From contig NZ_WJBG01000114.1 of assembly GCF_009709555.1 (NCBI RefSeq), forward strand, positions 1 to 64,000: a DNA stretch of 64,000 nucleotides. Reading direction: 5' to 3'. The DNA comes from Streptomyces blattellae. GTDB taxonomy: Bacteria; Actinomycetota; Actinomycetes; Streptomycetales; Streptomycetaceae. Positions 17,649 to 27,881 of this stretch are shown piece after piece; the stretch's first letter is position 1; each line of letters starts with the position of its first letter. The translations under genes were made by a program, and so were the position numbers. The notes under the pieces are model-generated. The model searched no databases. It was not told the origin of the DNA and saw nothing but the letters and a program-made list of their open reading frames with translations.

Positions 17649-18845
17649 GTGACCACCGCCCAGACCCAGGAGCTCGACGTACAGCCGACGCCCCTCGCCC
17701 TGCTGCTCCTCGGCCGTGAGGCCGACCCGAGGAGCGAGCGCGGCGTCGAGTGTCCCGGCGACCTGCCCTCGCCGTCCGACCCGGACCTGGTGGAGCGTGC
17801 CCGCGCGGCCAAGGCGAAGCTCGGGGACAAGGTCTTCGTGCTCGGCCACCACTACCAGCGCGACGAGGTCATCCAGTTCGCCGATGTCACGGGTGACTCC
17901 TTCAAGCTGGCCCGGGACGCGGCGGCACGCCCCGAAGCCGAGTACATCGTGTTCTGCGGTGTGCACTTCATGGCCGAGTCGGCGGACATCCTGACGTCCG
18001 ACGAGCAGAAGGTGGTCCTGCCGGACCTCGCCGCCGGGTGCTCCATGGCCGACATGGCGACGGCCGAGCAGGTCGCCGAGTGCTGGGACGTGCTGACCGA
18101 GGCCGGGGTGGCCGAGCAGGTCGTACCCGTCTCGTACATGAACTCCTCGGCGGACATCAAGGCGTTCACGGGCAAGCACGGCGGCACGATCTGCACGTCC
18201 TCGAACGCCCAGCGGGCCCTGGAATGGGCCTTCGGGCAGGGCGAGCCCCATGCGACGAAGGTCCTCTTCCTGCCCGACCAGCACCTCGGCCGCAACACCG
18301 CGGTGCGGGACCTGGGCATGTCCCTCGACGACTGCGTGGTCTACAACCCGCACAAGCCGAACGGCGGGCTGACGGCGGAGCAACTGCGCGACGCGCGGAT
18401 GATCCTCTGGCGCGGCCACTGCTCGGTGCACGGACGCTTCAGCCTGGACTCGGTGAACGACGTGCGCGAGCGCATCCCCGACGTCAACGTCCTCGTCCAC
18501 CCCGAGTGCAAGCACGAGGTCGTCGCCGCGGCGGACTACGTCGGTTCGACCGAGTACATCATCAAGGCGCTGGAGGCGGCGCCCGCCGGCTCCAAGTGGG
18601 CCATCGGCACGGAGCTGAACCTGGTCCGCCGTCTGGCGAACCGCTTCGCGCCCGAGGACAAGGAGATCGTCTTCCTCGACAAGACGGTCTGCTTCTGCTC
18701 GACCATGAACCGCATCGACCTCCCCCACCTGGTCTGGGCCCTGGAGTCCCTGGCCGAGGGCAACCTCGTCAACCGCATCGAGGTCGACAAGGAGACAGAG
18801 GCGTTCGCGAAGCTGGCGCTGGAGCGGATGCTGGCGCTGCCGTAG
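17649..18845 (+). CDS. nadA: quinolinate synthase
   Basis: NadA (398 residues) condenses iminoaspartate with dihydroxyacetone phosphate to quinolinate in NAD synthesis. Its 4Fe-4S cluster ligands are probably the cysteines in VFCGVHFMAE, HPECKHE and KTVCFCSTMN. Substrate motifs include LGHHYQRDEV and SYMNSSADIKA. GTG at 17649 was preferred to GTG at 17640 because AGAAAGGG then lies at a suitable distance. No nadB or nadC adjoins it in this window. Three repeated boxes upstream suggest transcriptional control. Confidence 0.95.
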   Translation: MTTAQTQELDVQPTPLALLLLGREADPRSERGVECPGDLPSPSDPDLVERARAAKAKLGDKVFVLGHHYQRDEVIQFADVTGDSFKLARDAAARPEAEYIVFCGVHFMAESADILTSDEQKVVLPDLAAGCSMADMATAEQVAECWDVLTEAGVAEQVVPVSYMNSSADIKAFTGKHGGTICTSSNAQRALEWAFGQGEPHATKVLFLPDQHLGRNTAVRDLGMSLDDCVVYNPHKPNGGLTAEQLRDARMILWRGHCSVHGRFSLDSVNDVRERIPDVNVLVHPECKHEVVAAADYVGSTEYIIKALEAAPAGSKWAIGTELNLVRRLANRFAPEDKEIVFLDKTVCFCSTMNRIDLPHLVWALESLAEGNLVNRIEVDKETEAFAKLALERMLALP

Positions 18846-18863
18846 GCGCCGCGTGCGGCGCGC

Positions 18864-21122
<2,259 letters not shown>

Positions 21123-21239
21123 GCCCGGATCCCCTCCCCCGTAAAGCAGTTCGGGCCACAGGATACGTAACGCGGGAACCGCGGCGGCATCGGCTGCGAG
21201 GGCGGCGTCGCCTCGCGCTTCTTCACCGGCGGGCGGAGC

Positions 21240-21923
21240 TCAGTCCACCTTCGGACGTACCAGCCCCGACTCGTACGCGATCACCACGAGCTGCGCCCGG
21301 TCCCGTGCGCCGAGTTTGGCCATGGCCCGGTTGACGTGCGTCTTCACGGTCAGCGGGCTGACTTCGAGGCGTTCGGCGATCTCGTCGTTGGAATGGCCGC
21401 CGGCGACCTGCACCAGCACCTCGCGCTCCCGGACGGTGAGCGCGTCGAGGCGATCGGTGCGGGCGGGGTCGCGGTCGTCGTCCGCCGCGTCGCCCTGGGC
21501 GAGGAAGCGGGCGATCAGGCCCTTGGTGGCGGCCGGGGACAGCAGCGCCTCCCCGCCGGCCGCGATCCGGATCGCGTTGAGGAGTTCATCGGGTTCGGAG
21601 CCCTTGCCGAGGAAGCCGGAGGCGCCCGCGCGCAACGACTGCACCACGTAGTCGTCGACCTCGAACGTCGTCAGGATCACCACCCGGACATGCGCGAGGC
21701 TCGGGTCGGTGCCGATCATGCGGGTGGCCGCGAGTCCGTCCGTACCCGGCATGCGGATGTCCATCAGGACGACGTCGGCGCGTTCTTCCCTGGCCAGCCG
21801 CACCGCCTCCGCGCCGTCGGACGCCTCACCGACCACCTCCATGTCGGGCTCGGAGTCGACGAGCACACGAAAGGCGCTGCGGAGCAGCGCCTGGTCGTCG
21901 GCGAGCAGGACACGGATGCTCAT
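21240..21923 (-). CDS. LuxR/NarL-type response regulator
   Basis: This 227-residue regulator has a receiver domain with the phosphoacceptor Asp55 (VLMDIRMPG), acidic residues in LLADDQ, and the switch Thr in ILTTFE. A C-terminal LuxR helix-turn-helix (about 158-220) contains LTVREREVL and SNDEIAERL-VSPLTVKTHV. The start overlaps the sensor kinase stop as ATGA, so the two are coupled. The pair lies just downstream of pspAA and pspA on the same strand, so an envelope-related signal is possible. Confidence 0.94.
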   Translation of the reverse strand: MSIRVLLADDQALLRSAFRVLVDSEPDMEVVGEASDGAEAVRLAREERADVVLMDIRMPGTDGLAATRMIGTDPSLAHVRVVILTTFEVDDYVVQSLRAGASGFLGKGSEPDELLNAIRIAAGGEALLSPAATKGLIARFLAQGDAADDDRDPARTDRLDALTVREREVLVQVAGGHSNDEIAERLEVSPLTVKTHVNRAMAKLGARDRAQLVVIAYESGLVRPKVD

Positions 21924-23149
21924 ACGGAGTCCTTCGCTGGGCTGGTGCGGGTCGTGACCGGCAGGATCGCATGTACCCGGAAACCGCCGCCGTACCGGGG
22001 ACCGGTCGTGAGGGTTCCGCGAAGGGCCGTGACCCGCTCCCTCATCCCGATCAGCCCGTGCCCCCCGCCGGCGTCGGGGAGGTCGTCCTCCCCGACGCCG
22101 TCGTCGAGCACCGTGATCTCGACGTTCGGTCCCACGCGTACGACGCTGACCTCGGCCTTGGCCTCGGCGCCGGCGTGTTTCCGCACATTGGTCAGGGCTT
22201 CCTGGATGACGCGGTAGGCGGCCAGGTCGACGGCGGCGGGCAGCGTGCTGCCGTGGTCGGTGCAGGCGACCTCGACCTGCAGTCCCGCGCTGCGGAAGGT
22301 GCCGAGCAGTTCATCGAGCCGGACCAGGCCCGGCGCGGGCTCGGTCGGCGCCTCGGGGTCGTCGGACTGCCGCAACAGGCCGACGGTGGCGCGGAGTTCG
22401 TTGAGCGCGGAGCGGCTGGCCTCGCGTACGTGGGCCAGGGCCTCCTTGGCCTGGTCGGGCCGCTTGTCCATGACGTGGGTGGCGACCCCGGCCTGCACAT
22501 TGACCAGCGCGATGTGGTGGGCGACCACGTCATGCAGGTCCCGGGCGATCCGCAGCCGCTCCTCGGCGACCCGGCGGCGGGCCTCCTCCTCGCGGGTGCG
22601 CTCGGCCTTCTCGGCGCGCTCGCGGATGGCGTGCACAGCGGCGCGGCGGCTGCGGACCGCGTCGCCGGCCGTGGCGCCGATGCCGATCCAGGCGAAGACG
22701 CCGAGGTTGTCCTGGGCGTACCAGGGGAGCGGACCGGCGAGCATGGCGGAACCGGTCAGCACGATCATGGTGAGCAGGCCGACGCGCCATGTGGTGTGCC
22801 GGTCGGTGCGGGCGGCGACGGTGTAGAGCGCGATGACCGCGGACATGGCGACGGGGGCACGCGGGTCGCCGGTGACGGACTCGATGAGCGAGAGGGTGCC
22901 GGTGACGGCGAGGACCGTCATGGGGGCGCGGCGGCGGAAGACCAGGGCCGCGGCGCCGAACGTCATGAGGACCAGGCTGAGGTCGTCGGGGGTGTTCAGG
23001 CTCCAGGTGATGCCGTCCTTGCCCCTCGGGTCCACGAAGGAGGCGGCCACCATGCAGGTGAGCACCGCGGCGGCGAGCGCCGCGTCCAGCGCCAGCGGGT
23101 GGGTGGTCAGCCACTGCCGGGCGCGAATGATGGTGCTCACGGCAGTCAA
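21920..23149 (-). CDS. sensor histidine kinase, HisKA_3 type
   Basis: This 409-residue sensor has four or five membrane segments in the first 165 residues and no large extracellular domain. A coiled-coil-like stretch rich in Arg and Glu leads to the phosphorylated His in ARDLHDVVAHH. The HATPase domain follows (about 290-400) with NVRKHAGA and DDGVGE. It is the NarL-type partner of the next gene. The frame opens with TTG at 23149, which has AGGA 7 bases upstream. GTG at 23140 (VSTII) is the alternative, with poorer spacing. The start is uncertain by three codons. Confidence 0.92.
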   Translation of the reverse strand: MTAVSTIIRARQWLTTHPLALDAALAAAVLTCMVAASFVDPRGKDGITWSLNTPDDLSLVLMTFGAAALVFRRRAPMTVLAVTGTLSLIESVTGDPRAPVAMSAVIALYTVAARTDRHTTWRVGLLTMIVLTGSAMLAGPLPWYAQDNLGVFAWIGIGATAGDAVRSRRAAVHAIRERAEKAERTREEEARRRVAEERLRIARDLHDVVAHHIALVNVQAGVATHVMDKRPDQAKEALAHVREASRSALNELRATVGLLRQSDDPEAPTEPAPGLVRLDELLGTFRSAGLQVEVACTDHGSTLPAAVDLAAYRVIQEALTNVRKHAGAEAKAEVSVVRVGPNVEITVLDDGVGEDDLPDAGGGHGLIGMRERVTALRGTLTTGPRYGGGFRVHAILPVTTRTSPAKDSV

Positions 23150-23198
23150 CAGTACGTCCTGGGAGCCTGCCGCCCCCAGACCCGCGCACCGGGATGGT

Positions 23199-23477
23199 TC
23201 AGCTCGGGATCAAGCCGTCGTCGCTGAGCATCTCCCGGACCTCCTCCAGTGTCGCGTCCGGGGACGGGAGGATCAGTTCCGAGGGTTCCAGGGAGTCGTC
23301 CGGCAGGGGCTCGCCCAGTTCACGGACCTTTTCGAGGAGAGCGTGGAGAGTGGTGCGGAAGCCTGCGCCGTCGCCGTTCTCCATTTCTTCCAGGAGTTCG
23401 TCGTCCAGCTTGTTCAGCTCGGTGAAGTGGCTGTCGGCCAGCCTCACCTGCCCCTCCCCCATGATCCGTACGATCAT
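23199..23477 (-). CDS. pspAA: PspA-associated protein PspAA
   Basis: This 92-residue acidic protein starts MIVRIMGEGQVRL, as PspAA proteins do, and contains a long helical middle (HFTELNKLDDELLEEME). It is thought to act with PspA at the membrane under envelope stress. It lies 19 bp after pspA on the same strand, the usual pairing in actinobacteria. Confidence 0.88.
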   Translation of the reverse strand: MIVRIMGEGQVRLADSHFTELNKLDDELLEEMENGDGAGFRTTLHALLEKVRELGEPLPDDSLEPSELILPSPDATLEEVREMLSDDGLIPS

Positions 23478-23496
23478 GTCGCCCTCCGTATGGCGA

Positions 23497-24291
23497 TTAC
23501 TGCTTGTCGAAGCGTGGCGTGTCCTGCGGCTCCTGCTGGGACTGCGACTGCTCCTTGCCGCCCTCGATCGCCTGCTGCGACGAGGAGCCTCCGGACAGCT
23601 CCGCCTTCATGCGCTGCAGTTCCAGCTCTACATCCGTACCACCGGAGAGGCGGTCCAGCTCGGCCTGGAGGTCGTCCTTGTGCATCCCGGACTGGTCGTC
23701 GAGGGCACCGGAGGCGAGCAGTTCGTCGATGGCGCCGGCGCGGGCCTGGAGCTGCGCGGTCTTGTCCTCGGCACGCTGGATGGCCATGCCGACGTCGCCC
23801 ATCTCCTCGGAGATGCCGGAGAAGGCCTCGCCGATACGGGTCTGGGCCTGGGCGGCGGTGTAGGTGGCCTTGATGGTCTCCTTCTTCGTGCGGAAGGCGT
23901 CGACCTTGGCCTGGAGACGCTGGGCCGCGAGGGTGAGCTTCTCCTCCTCGCCCTGGAGGGTCGCGTGCTGCGTCTCAAGGTCCGTCACCTGCTGCTGGAG
24001 GGCGGCGCGGCGGGACAGCGCTTCGCGCGCCAGGTCCTCGCGGCCGAGGGCGAGCGCCTTGCGGCCCTGGTCCTCCAGCTTGGTGGACTGCGACTGGAGC
24101 TGGTTGAGCTGCAACTCCAGCCGCTTGCGCGAGGTCGCCACGTCGGCGACACCGCGGCGGACCTTCTGGAGCAGCTCCAGCTGCTTCTGGTACGAGTAAT
24201 CGAGGGTTTCGCGCGGGTCCTCGGCCCGGTCAAGGGCCTTGTTCGCCTTCGCGCGGAAGATCATCCCCATACGCTTCATGACACCGCTCAT
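23497..24291 (-). CDS. pspA: phage shock protein A homologue
   Basis: PspA/IM30 (264 residues) is a peripheral membrane protein that forms oligomers and protects a leaky membrane. The sequence is almost entirely coiled coil, from the amphipathic start MKRMGMIFRAKANKALDRAEDP through long Gln/Glu/Arg-rich heptads to a Ser/Gln-rich tail. It heads a unit with pspAA. The downstream two-component system may belong to the same response. Confidence 0.93.
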   Translation of the reverse strand: MSGVMKRMGMIFRAKANKALDRAEDPRETLDYSYQKQLELLQKVRRGVADVATSRKRLELQLNQLQSQSTKLEDQGRKALALGREDLAREALSRRAALQQQVTDLETQHATLQGEEEKLTLAAQRLQAKVDAFRTKKETIKATYTAAQAQTRIGEAFSGISEEMGDVGMAIQRAEDKTAQLQARAGAIDELLASGALDDQSGMHKDDLQAELDRLSGGTDVELELQRMKAELSGGSSSQQAIEGGKEQSQSQQEPQDTPRFDKQ

Positions 24292-24622
24292 GGGCTTCGC
24301 GCGCCCCCTTCTGACGGACTACAGCTCCAGCTCCTGCGACAGAACCCACAGTACGGGCCCTGCTTCCATTACCGCACTGTTCGGGGACGGATGCGCTCCT
24401 CCGCAAGGACGACTGCCTTCGGCCCCGCTCCGGCGTAGGGAGTAGGTGACCCCTGAGAGCAGCGCCCCTTCTGTCCCCGACTCTGTCCCCACTAATACGA
24501 CTGGTGTTGCGGGATCGTTCCCCGCGGGGCTGGGGTCCATGCCCGCCCGTCTCCCACCACCACCCTTATTTAGAGGGGCCTACGGCCCCGCACCTCTTGA
24601 TTACCCCGTACCCTTGGGTTTT
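24292..24622. other. 331-bp divergent intergenic region
   Basis: This gap separates pspA from the DUF3043 gene and must hold both promoters. I see a short palindrome CCCCGCGGGG at 24520-24529 and a doubled CTGTCCCC around 24470-24490, but no convincing gene, riboswitch or terminator. Confidence 0.4.
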
Positions 24623-25222
24623 GTGTTCCGTAGCCGTGCCAAGGAAGAGAAGGCCGCGAGCGCCGTCCAGGCGTCGCTGACCGACTCCAAGCAGACCCGT
24701 GACCCGCAGGCCCCGAAGGGCAGGCCCACTCCCAAGCGGAGTGAGGCCCAGTCCCAGCGCCGCAGCGTCGCCAATACGTCGATGACCCGCAAGGACGCCG
24801 CCAAGCGTCAGCGCGAGGAGCGCCGTGCCGCCCTGGACAAGCAGCGCCAGGCGCTGGCCGGCGGTGACGAGCGCTATCTGCCCGCGCGTGACAAGGGGCC
24901 GGTGCGCAAGTACGCGCGGGACTTCATCGACTCGCGCTTCAACGTCGCGGAGTTCTTCCTGCCGATGGCCGTGGTCATCCTCATGCTGAGCCTGGTGCAG
25001 GTGGGCTCGCTGCAGACCACCGCGCTGCTGCTGTGGCTCGTCGTGATCGTGCTGATCGTGTTCGACTCGATCGGCACCGGCTACCGCGTGAAGAAGCAGC
25101 TGAACGAGCGCTTCCCGGACGAGAACAAGCGCGGTGCCGTCGCCTACGCGCTGATGCGCTCCCTCCAGATGCGCCGACTCCGGCTGCCGAAGCCGCAGGT
25201 CAAGCGCGGGGAGCGGCCCTGA
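24623..25222 (+). CDS. DUF3043 membrane protein
   Basis: This 199-residue protein has a charged Lys/Arg-rich N-terminal half (TRKDAAKRQREERRAALDKQRQ region), then two membrane helices (FFLPMAVVILMLSLVQVG and ALLLWLVVIVLIVFDSIG) and a basic tail. It matches the DUF3043 family of actinobacteria, whose function is unknown. GTG at 24623 (VFRSRAKEE) is the customary start. No clear ribosome binding site precedes it, so it may be leaderless or start elsewhere. It overlaps the methyltransferase start by four bases. Confidence 0.88.
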   Translation: MFRSRAKEEKAASAVQASLTDSKQTRDPQAPKGRPTPKRSEAQSQRRSVANTSMTRKDAAKRQREERRAALDKQRQALAGGDERYLPARDKGPVRKYARDFIDSRFNVAEFFLPMAVVILMLSLVQVGSLQTTALLLWLVVIVLIVFDSIGTGYRVKKQLNERFPDENKRGAVAYALMRSLQMRRLRLPKPQVKRGERP

Positions 25223-26010
25223 CCGGCACGGCTCCGTTCTCGGGGGGCGCGGCGGATGCCTGGCTGAGCGGGCTGGGCGCGCTGCGTGATGTCGTACGGC
25301 AGGGGCTGGTGGCCCGCCAGCTCGACGAGCAGATAGCCGGCCGGTTCCCGGTCGGGCAGCGGCTGCGGATTCTCGACGTGGGGATGGGCCAGGGCACGCA
25401 GGCGCTGCGGCTGGCTCGGGCCGGACATCAGGTGACCGGGGTCGAGCGGGACCCGAAGATGATCTCCGCGGCGCGGGCGGCCCGGTCCGCCGAGCCGGAG
25501 GGGATCCGGGAGCGGATGCGGATCGTCCAGGGCGACGGCCGTGACACCGGGGTGCACTTCCTGCCGGGCAGCTTCGACGTGGTGCTGTGCCATGGCGTGC
25601 TCATGTACATCGACGAGCCCGACCCCCTGCTGGCGGGGATGGCCCGGATGCTCGCCCCGGGCGGCCTGCTGTCGTTGCTGGTGCGCAACGCGGACGCGCT
25701 GGCGATGCGGCCGGGACTGTCCGGCGACTGGGCGGGCGCGCTGGGCGCCTTCGGCACCGTGTCCTACCGCAACCGGCTCGGGCTCGACGTCCGTGCGGAC
25801 CGGCTGGACGCGCTGACCGCCACGCTGGCCGGGATCGGGGCGCCGCTGCACGCGTGGTACGGCGTGCGGGTCTTCACGGACACCGCGGCGGACGGGGCGG
25901 AGGTCCCCGGCGACATCGACGCGCTGCTGGCCGCGGAGGAACAGGCCGGGCGGACGGATCCGTACCGGCATGTCGCGGCCCTGCTGCACATGTGCGGGGT
26001 GCGCGGCTAA
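25219..26010 (+). CDS. SAM-dependent methyltransferase with apparent CTG start
   Basis: This 263-residue class I methyltransferase has motif I ILDVGMGQGTQAL, the acidic motif II VERDP, and motif IV-like FDVVLCHGVLMYIDEPDPLL, resembling SmtA/CmoA-type enzymes. The substrate is unknown. In this frame there is no ATG, GTG or TTG near the expected beginning. CTG at 25219 overlaps the TGA of the previous gene and has GGGGAG 6 bases upstream, so it is the likely start. The next in-frame GTG (about 25309) would remove 30 residues. Confidence 0.85.
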   Translation: MTGTAPFSGGAADAWLSGLGALRDVVRQGLVARQLDEQIAGRFPVGQRLRILDVGMGQGTQALRLARAGHQVTGVERDPKMISAARAARSAEPEGIRERMRIVQGDGRDTGVHFLPGSFDVVLCHGVLMYIDEPDPLLAGMARMLAPGGLLSLLVRNADALAMRPGLSGDWAGALGAFGTVSYRNRLGLDVRADRLDALTATLAGIGAPLHAWYGVRVFTDTAADGAEVPGDIDALLAAEEQAGRTDPYRHVAALLHMCGVRG

Positions 26011-26020
26011 GCGCTCCGCC

Positions 26021-26169
26021 GGCTGTGTCGATGTGCGGCTCCGCCGCGGGGCCGCGATGTGCCGTCGGTCGTCTGCCGCGCCATCGTGGCTGATCGCTCC
26101 CCCAAGTTCTCGGCTTCGCTCGAACCCGGGGGGACCCCGATCGCGGCGGAGCCGCACATCGACACAGCC
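26021..26169. repeat. dispersed repeat family 1, two opposed copies (B)
   Basis: Bases 26021-26048 and 26142-26169 form a perfect 28-bp inverted repeat separated by 93 bp. Each arm is the GCGGCTCCGCCGCG core plus the GGCTGTGTCGATGT flank of family 1, so two copies face each other. The right copy continues into CCCCGCGCCCCC. No gene is visible in the 412-bp gap 26011-26422, which also holds copy C. Confidence 0.75.
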
Positions 26170-26249
26170 CCGCGCCCCCTTCGTGGCGCTTCGCAACCGC
26201 AGTGAACTTCGGCGGACCTGCTTAGCCGCTCCGCCAGGAAGTGCCGCGA

Positions 26250-26350
26250 CGTGTTGTCGGTTGTGTGCGGCGCCGTCGTGGCTCGTCGCGCCCGCGCGGC
26301 GGAGCCGCATACTCAGCACAGCCCCCCGCCCCTTCGGGGCGCTGCCCAAC
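26250..26350 (-). repeat. dispersed repeat family 1, copy C
   Basis: This copy has the family order: a TTGTCGGTTGTGTGCGG lead, then GTCGTGGCTCGTCGCGCCC, GCGCGGCGGAGCCGC, CACAGCCC, and a CCCCTTCGGGG hairpin. It lies 70 bp upstream of the HtrA-like gene and may contribute to its leader or block read-in. Confidence 0.65.
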
Positions 26351-26422
26351 CGCAGCGTACGGCCACGCCCGTTCGGGTCAACAGGGGGAGCCGGACATTC
26401 ACCCCGAAGCGAGACTCAGGAC

Positions 26423-27499
26423 ATGGACGCTTCCCGTATGCGGGCCGTGCGGCTCGTCTCACTCGTCGCCGCGCTCGTGTGCTCCCTCGCGGTGGTCTCC
26501 GGCTGTTCCGGCGCCGGGTCCGCTCAGTCGTCGGGGTCGAAGAAGACGACCGGGCAGGCCGCCGTGCCGGCGGTGGACAGCGAGTTGCAGGACGACTACA
26601 CGAGGGTGATCAAGGACGTCCTGCCGTCGGTCGTGCAGATCCAGGCCAGGAGCGATCTGGGCTCCGGGGTGGTGTACGACGGACAGGGCCACATCGTCAC
26701 CAACGCGCATGTCGTCGGGAACGAGAAGACCTTCCGGGTGACGACCGCCGACAGCGAGGACGCGCTGACCGCCAGGCTCGTCTTCGCGTACCCGCAGCAG
26801 GATCTCGCCGTCATCAAGCTGGACGACGTACCGGACGGACTCAAGGCCGCGAGGTTCGGGGACTCCTCGGAGGTCGAGGTGGGGCAGATCGTCCTCGCGA
26901 TGGGCTCGCCGCTCGGGCTGTCGTCGAGCGTGACGCAGGGGATCGTGTCGGCGACCGGGCGGACCGTCAGCGAGGGGCAGGCCGGCGGCGGTACGGGCGC
27001 GACCATCGCGAACATGGTGCAGACGTCGGCCGCCATCAACCCCGGCAACAGCGGCGGCGCCCTGGTGAACCTCGACAGCGAGATCATCGGCATCCCGACG
27101 CTCGCCGCCACCGACCCCAACGTCGGGGACGCCGCCGCGCCCGGCATCGGGTTCGCGATCCCCGCGTCGATGGTGAAGACGGTCGCCGACCAGATCATCA
27201 AGGACGGCAGGGTGACGGACTCGGGCCGGGCCGCGCTCGGCATCACCGGCCGCACGGTCGTCGACGACGACATCCAGGCCGCCGGGGTCGCGGTCGTCGC
27301 GGTGACGAGCGGCGGGGCCGCCGACAAGGCGGGCCTGGAGGCCGGGGACATCATCACCGAGCTCGGCGACACCGACATCACCACCATCACCTCGCTGTCG
27401 GAGTCGCTGGCCACGCGGAAGCCGGGAGACAAGACGACGGTGACGTTCACGCGCGACGGCGCCGGGAAGACGGTGGATGTGACGCTGGGTGAGCAGTGA
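26423..27499 (+). CDS. HtrA/DegP-like lipoprotein serine protease
   Basis: This 358-residue S1C protease should act outside the membrane. A lipoprotein signal ends in VVSGC (Cys28). The catalytic triad is His97 (TNAHVV), Asp128 (QQDLAVIK) and Ser211 (NPGNSGGAL). A PDZ domain fills about 265-358. It lacks the large cytoplasmic part and single-pass anchor of longer Streptomyces HtrA proteins and is held by lipid instead. The ATG at 26423 was chosen because the signal peptide begins there. A perfect hairpin terminator follows. Confidence 0.92.
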   Translation: MDASRMRAVRLVSLVAALVCSLAVVSGCSGAGSAQSSGSKKTTGQAAVPAVDSELQDDYTRVIKDVLPSVVQIQARSDLGSGVVYDGQGHIVTNAHVVGNEKTFRVTTADSEDALTARLVFAYPQQDLAVIKLDDVPDGLKAARFGDSSEVEVGQIVLAMGSPLGLSSSVTQGIVSATGRTVSEGQAGGGTGATIANMVQTSAAINPGNSGGALVNLDSEIIGIPTLAATDPNVGDAAAPGIGFAIPASMVKTVADQIIKDGRVTDSGRAALGITGRTVVDDDIQAAGVAVVAVTSGGAADKAGLEAGDIITELGDTDITTITSLSESLATRKPGDKTTVTFTRDGAGKTVDVTLGEQ

Positions 27500-27500
27500 G

Positions 27501-27530
27501 GAGGGGGCGGCCGGTCATGGCCGCCCCCTC
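27501..27530. terminator. terminator after the HtrA-like gene
   Basis: GAGGGGGCGGCC (27501-27512) and GGCCGCCCCCTC (27519-27530) form a perfect 12-bp stem with a 6-base loop, immediately after the stop codon. It also ends the convergent small gene at 27540. Confidence 0.9.
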
Positions 27531-27539
27531 CCCCGCGTC

Positions 27540-27752
27540 CTATGCCTCAGCGGCACGCAGGCTCATCGGGCCGTAGATCTCCGTGGCGTCCTCGAACAGC
27601 CGCACCTGGTCCGCACCGCCGGCGAGCAGGTCCTTCCAGTACTCCCCGATCCAGGACTCGGCGTCTCCCTGCGTGGTGAACTCCTCGGGCTGCACCGCGG
27701 GCTGGACCTCCGCGCCGTCGGCCTTCTCGAATCGCCACGTCCATACGGCCAT
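27540..27752 (-). CDS. small conserved-type protein
   Basis: The gene encodes 70 residues starting MAVWTWRFEKADGAEV and containing AESWIGEYWKDLLAGGADQVRL. It is acidic, soluble and has no cysteine or membrane segment. It looks like a complete small domain of the kind common in Streptomyces, but I do not recognise a function. It is convergent with the protease gene and shares its terminator. Confidence 0.75.
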   Translation of the reverse strand: MAVWTWRFEKADGAEVQPAVQPEEFTTQGDAESWIGEYWKDLLAGGADQVRLFEDATEIYGPMSLRAAEA

Positions 27753-27789
27753 GTGCGCCTCCCGTGTCTGAGCGGTTACGGAGGAGCAG

Positions 27790-27835
27790 CGTATGCGGTT
27801 GTCGGTCGTCTGCGGCTCGGCGGGGGCTTGTCGCC
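27790..27835 (-). repeat. truncated copy of repeat family 1 (G)
   Basis: The segment with GGTTGTCGGTCGTCTGCGG followed by GGGGGCTTGTCGC matches only the distal end of the family 1 element. The core hairpin and the CACAGCCC part are missing. Confidence 0.45.
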
Positions 27836-27881
27836 CCCCGAATTCTCGCGTGACCGCAAGTGACCGGCGAAAATCAAGTTC

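Noticed and set aside
25970-26422. A plus-strand open frame running from the methyltransferase end into the HtrA-like gene
   Set aside because: It crosses two dispersed repeats. The protein before the lipoprotein signal has no domain, and the ATG at 26423 is at the signal peptide.
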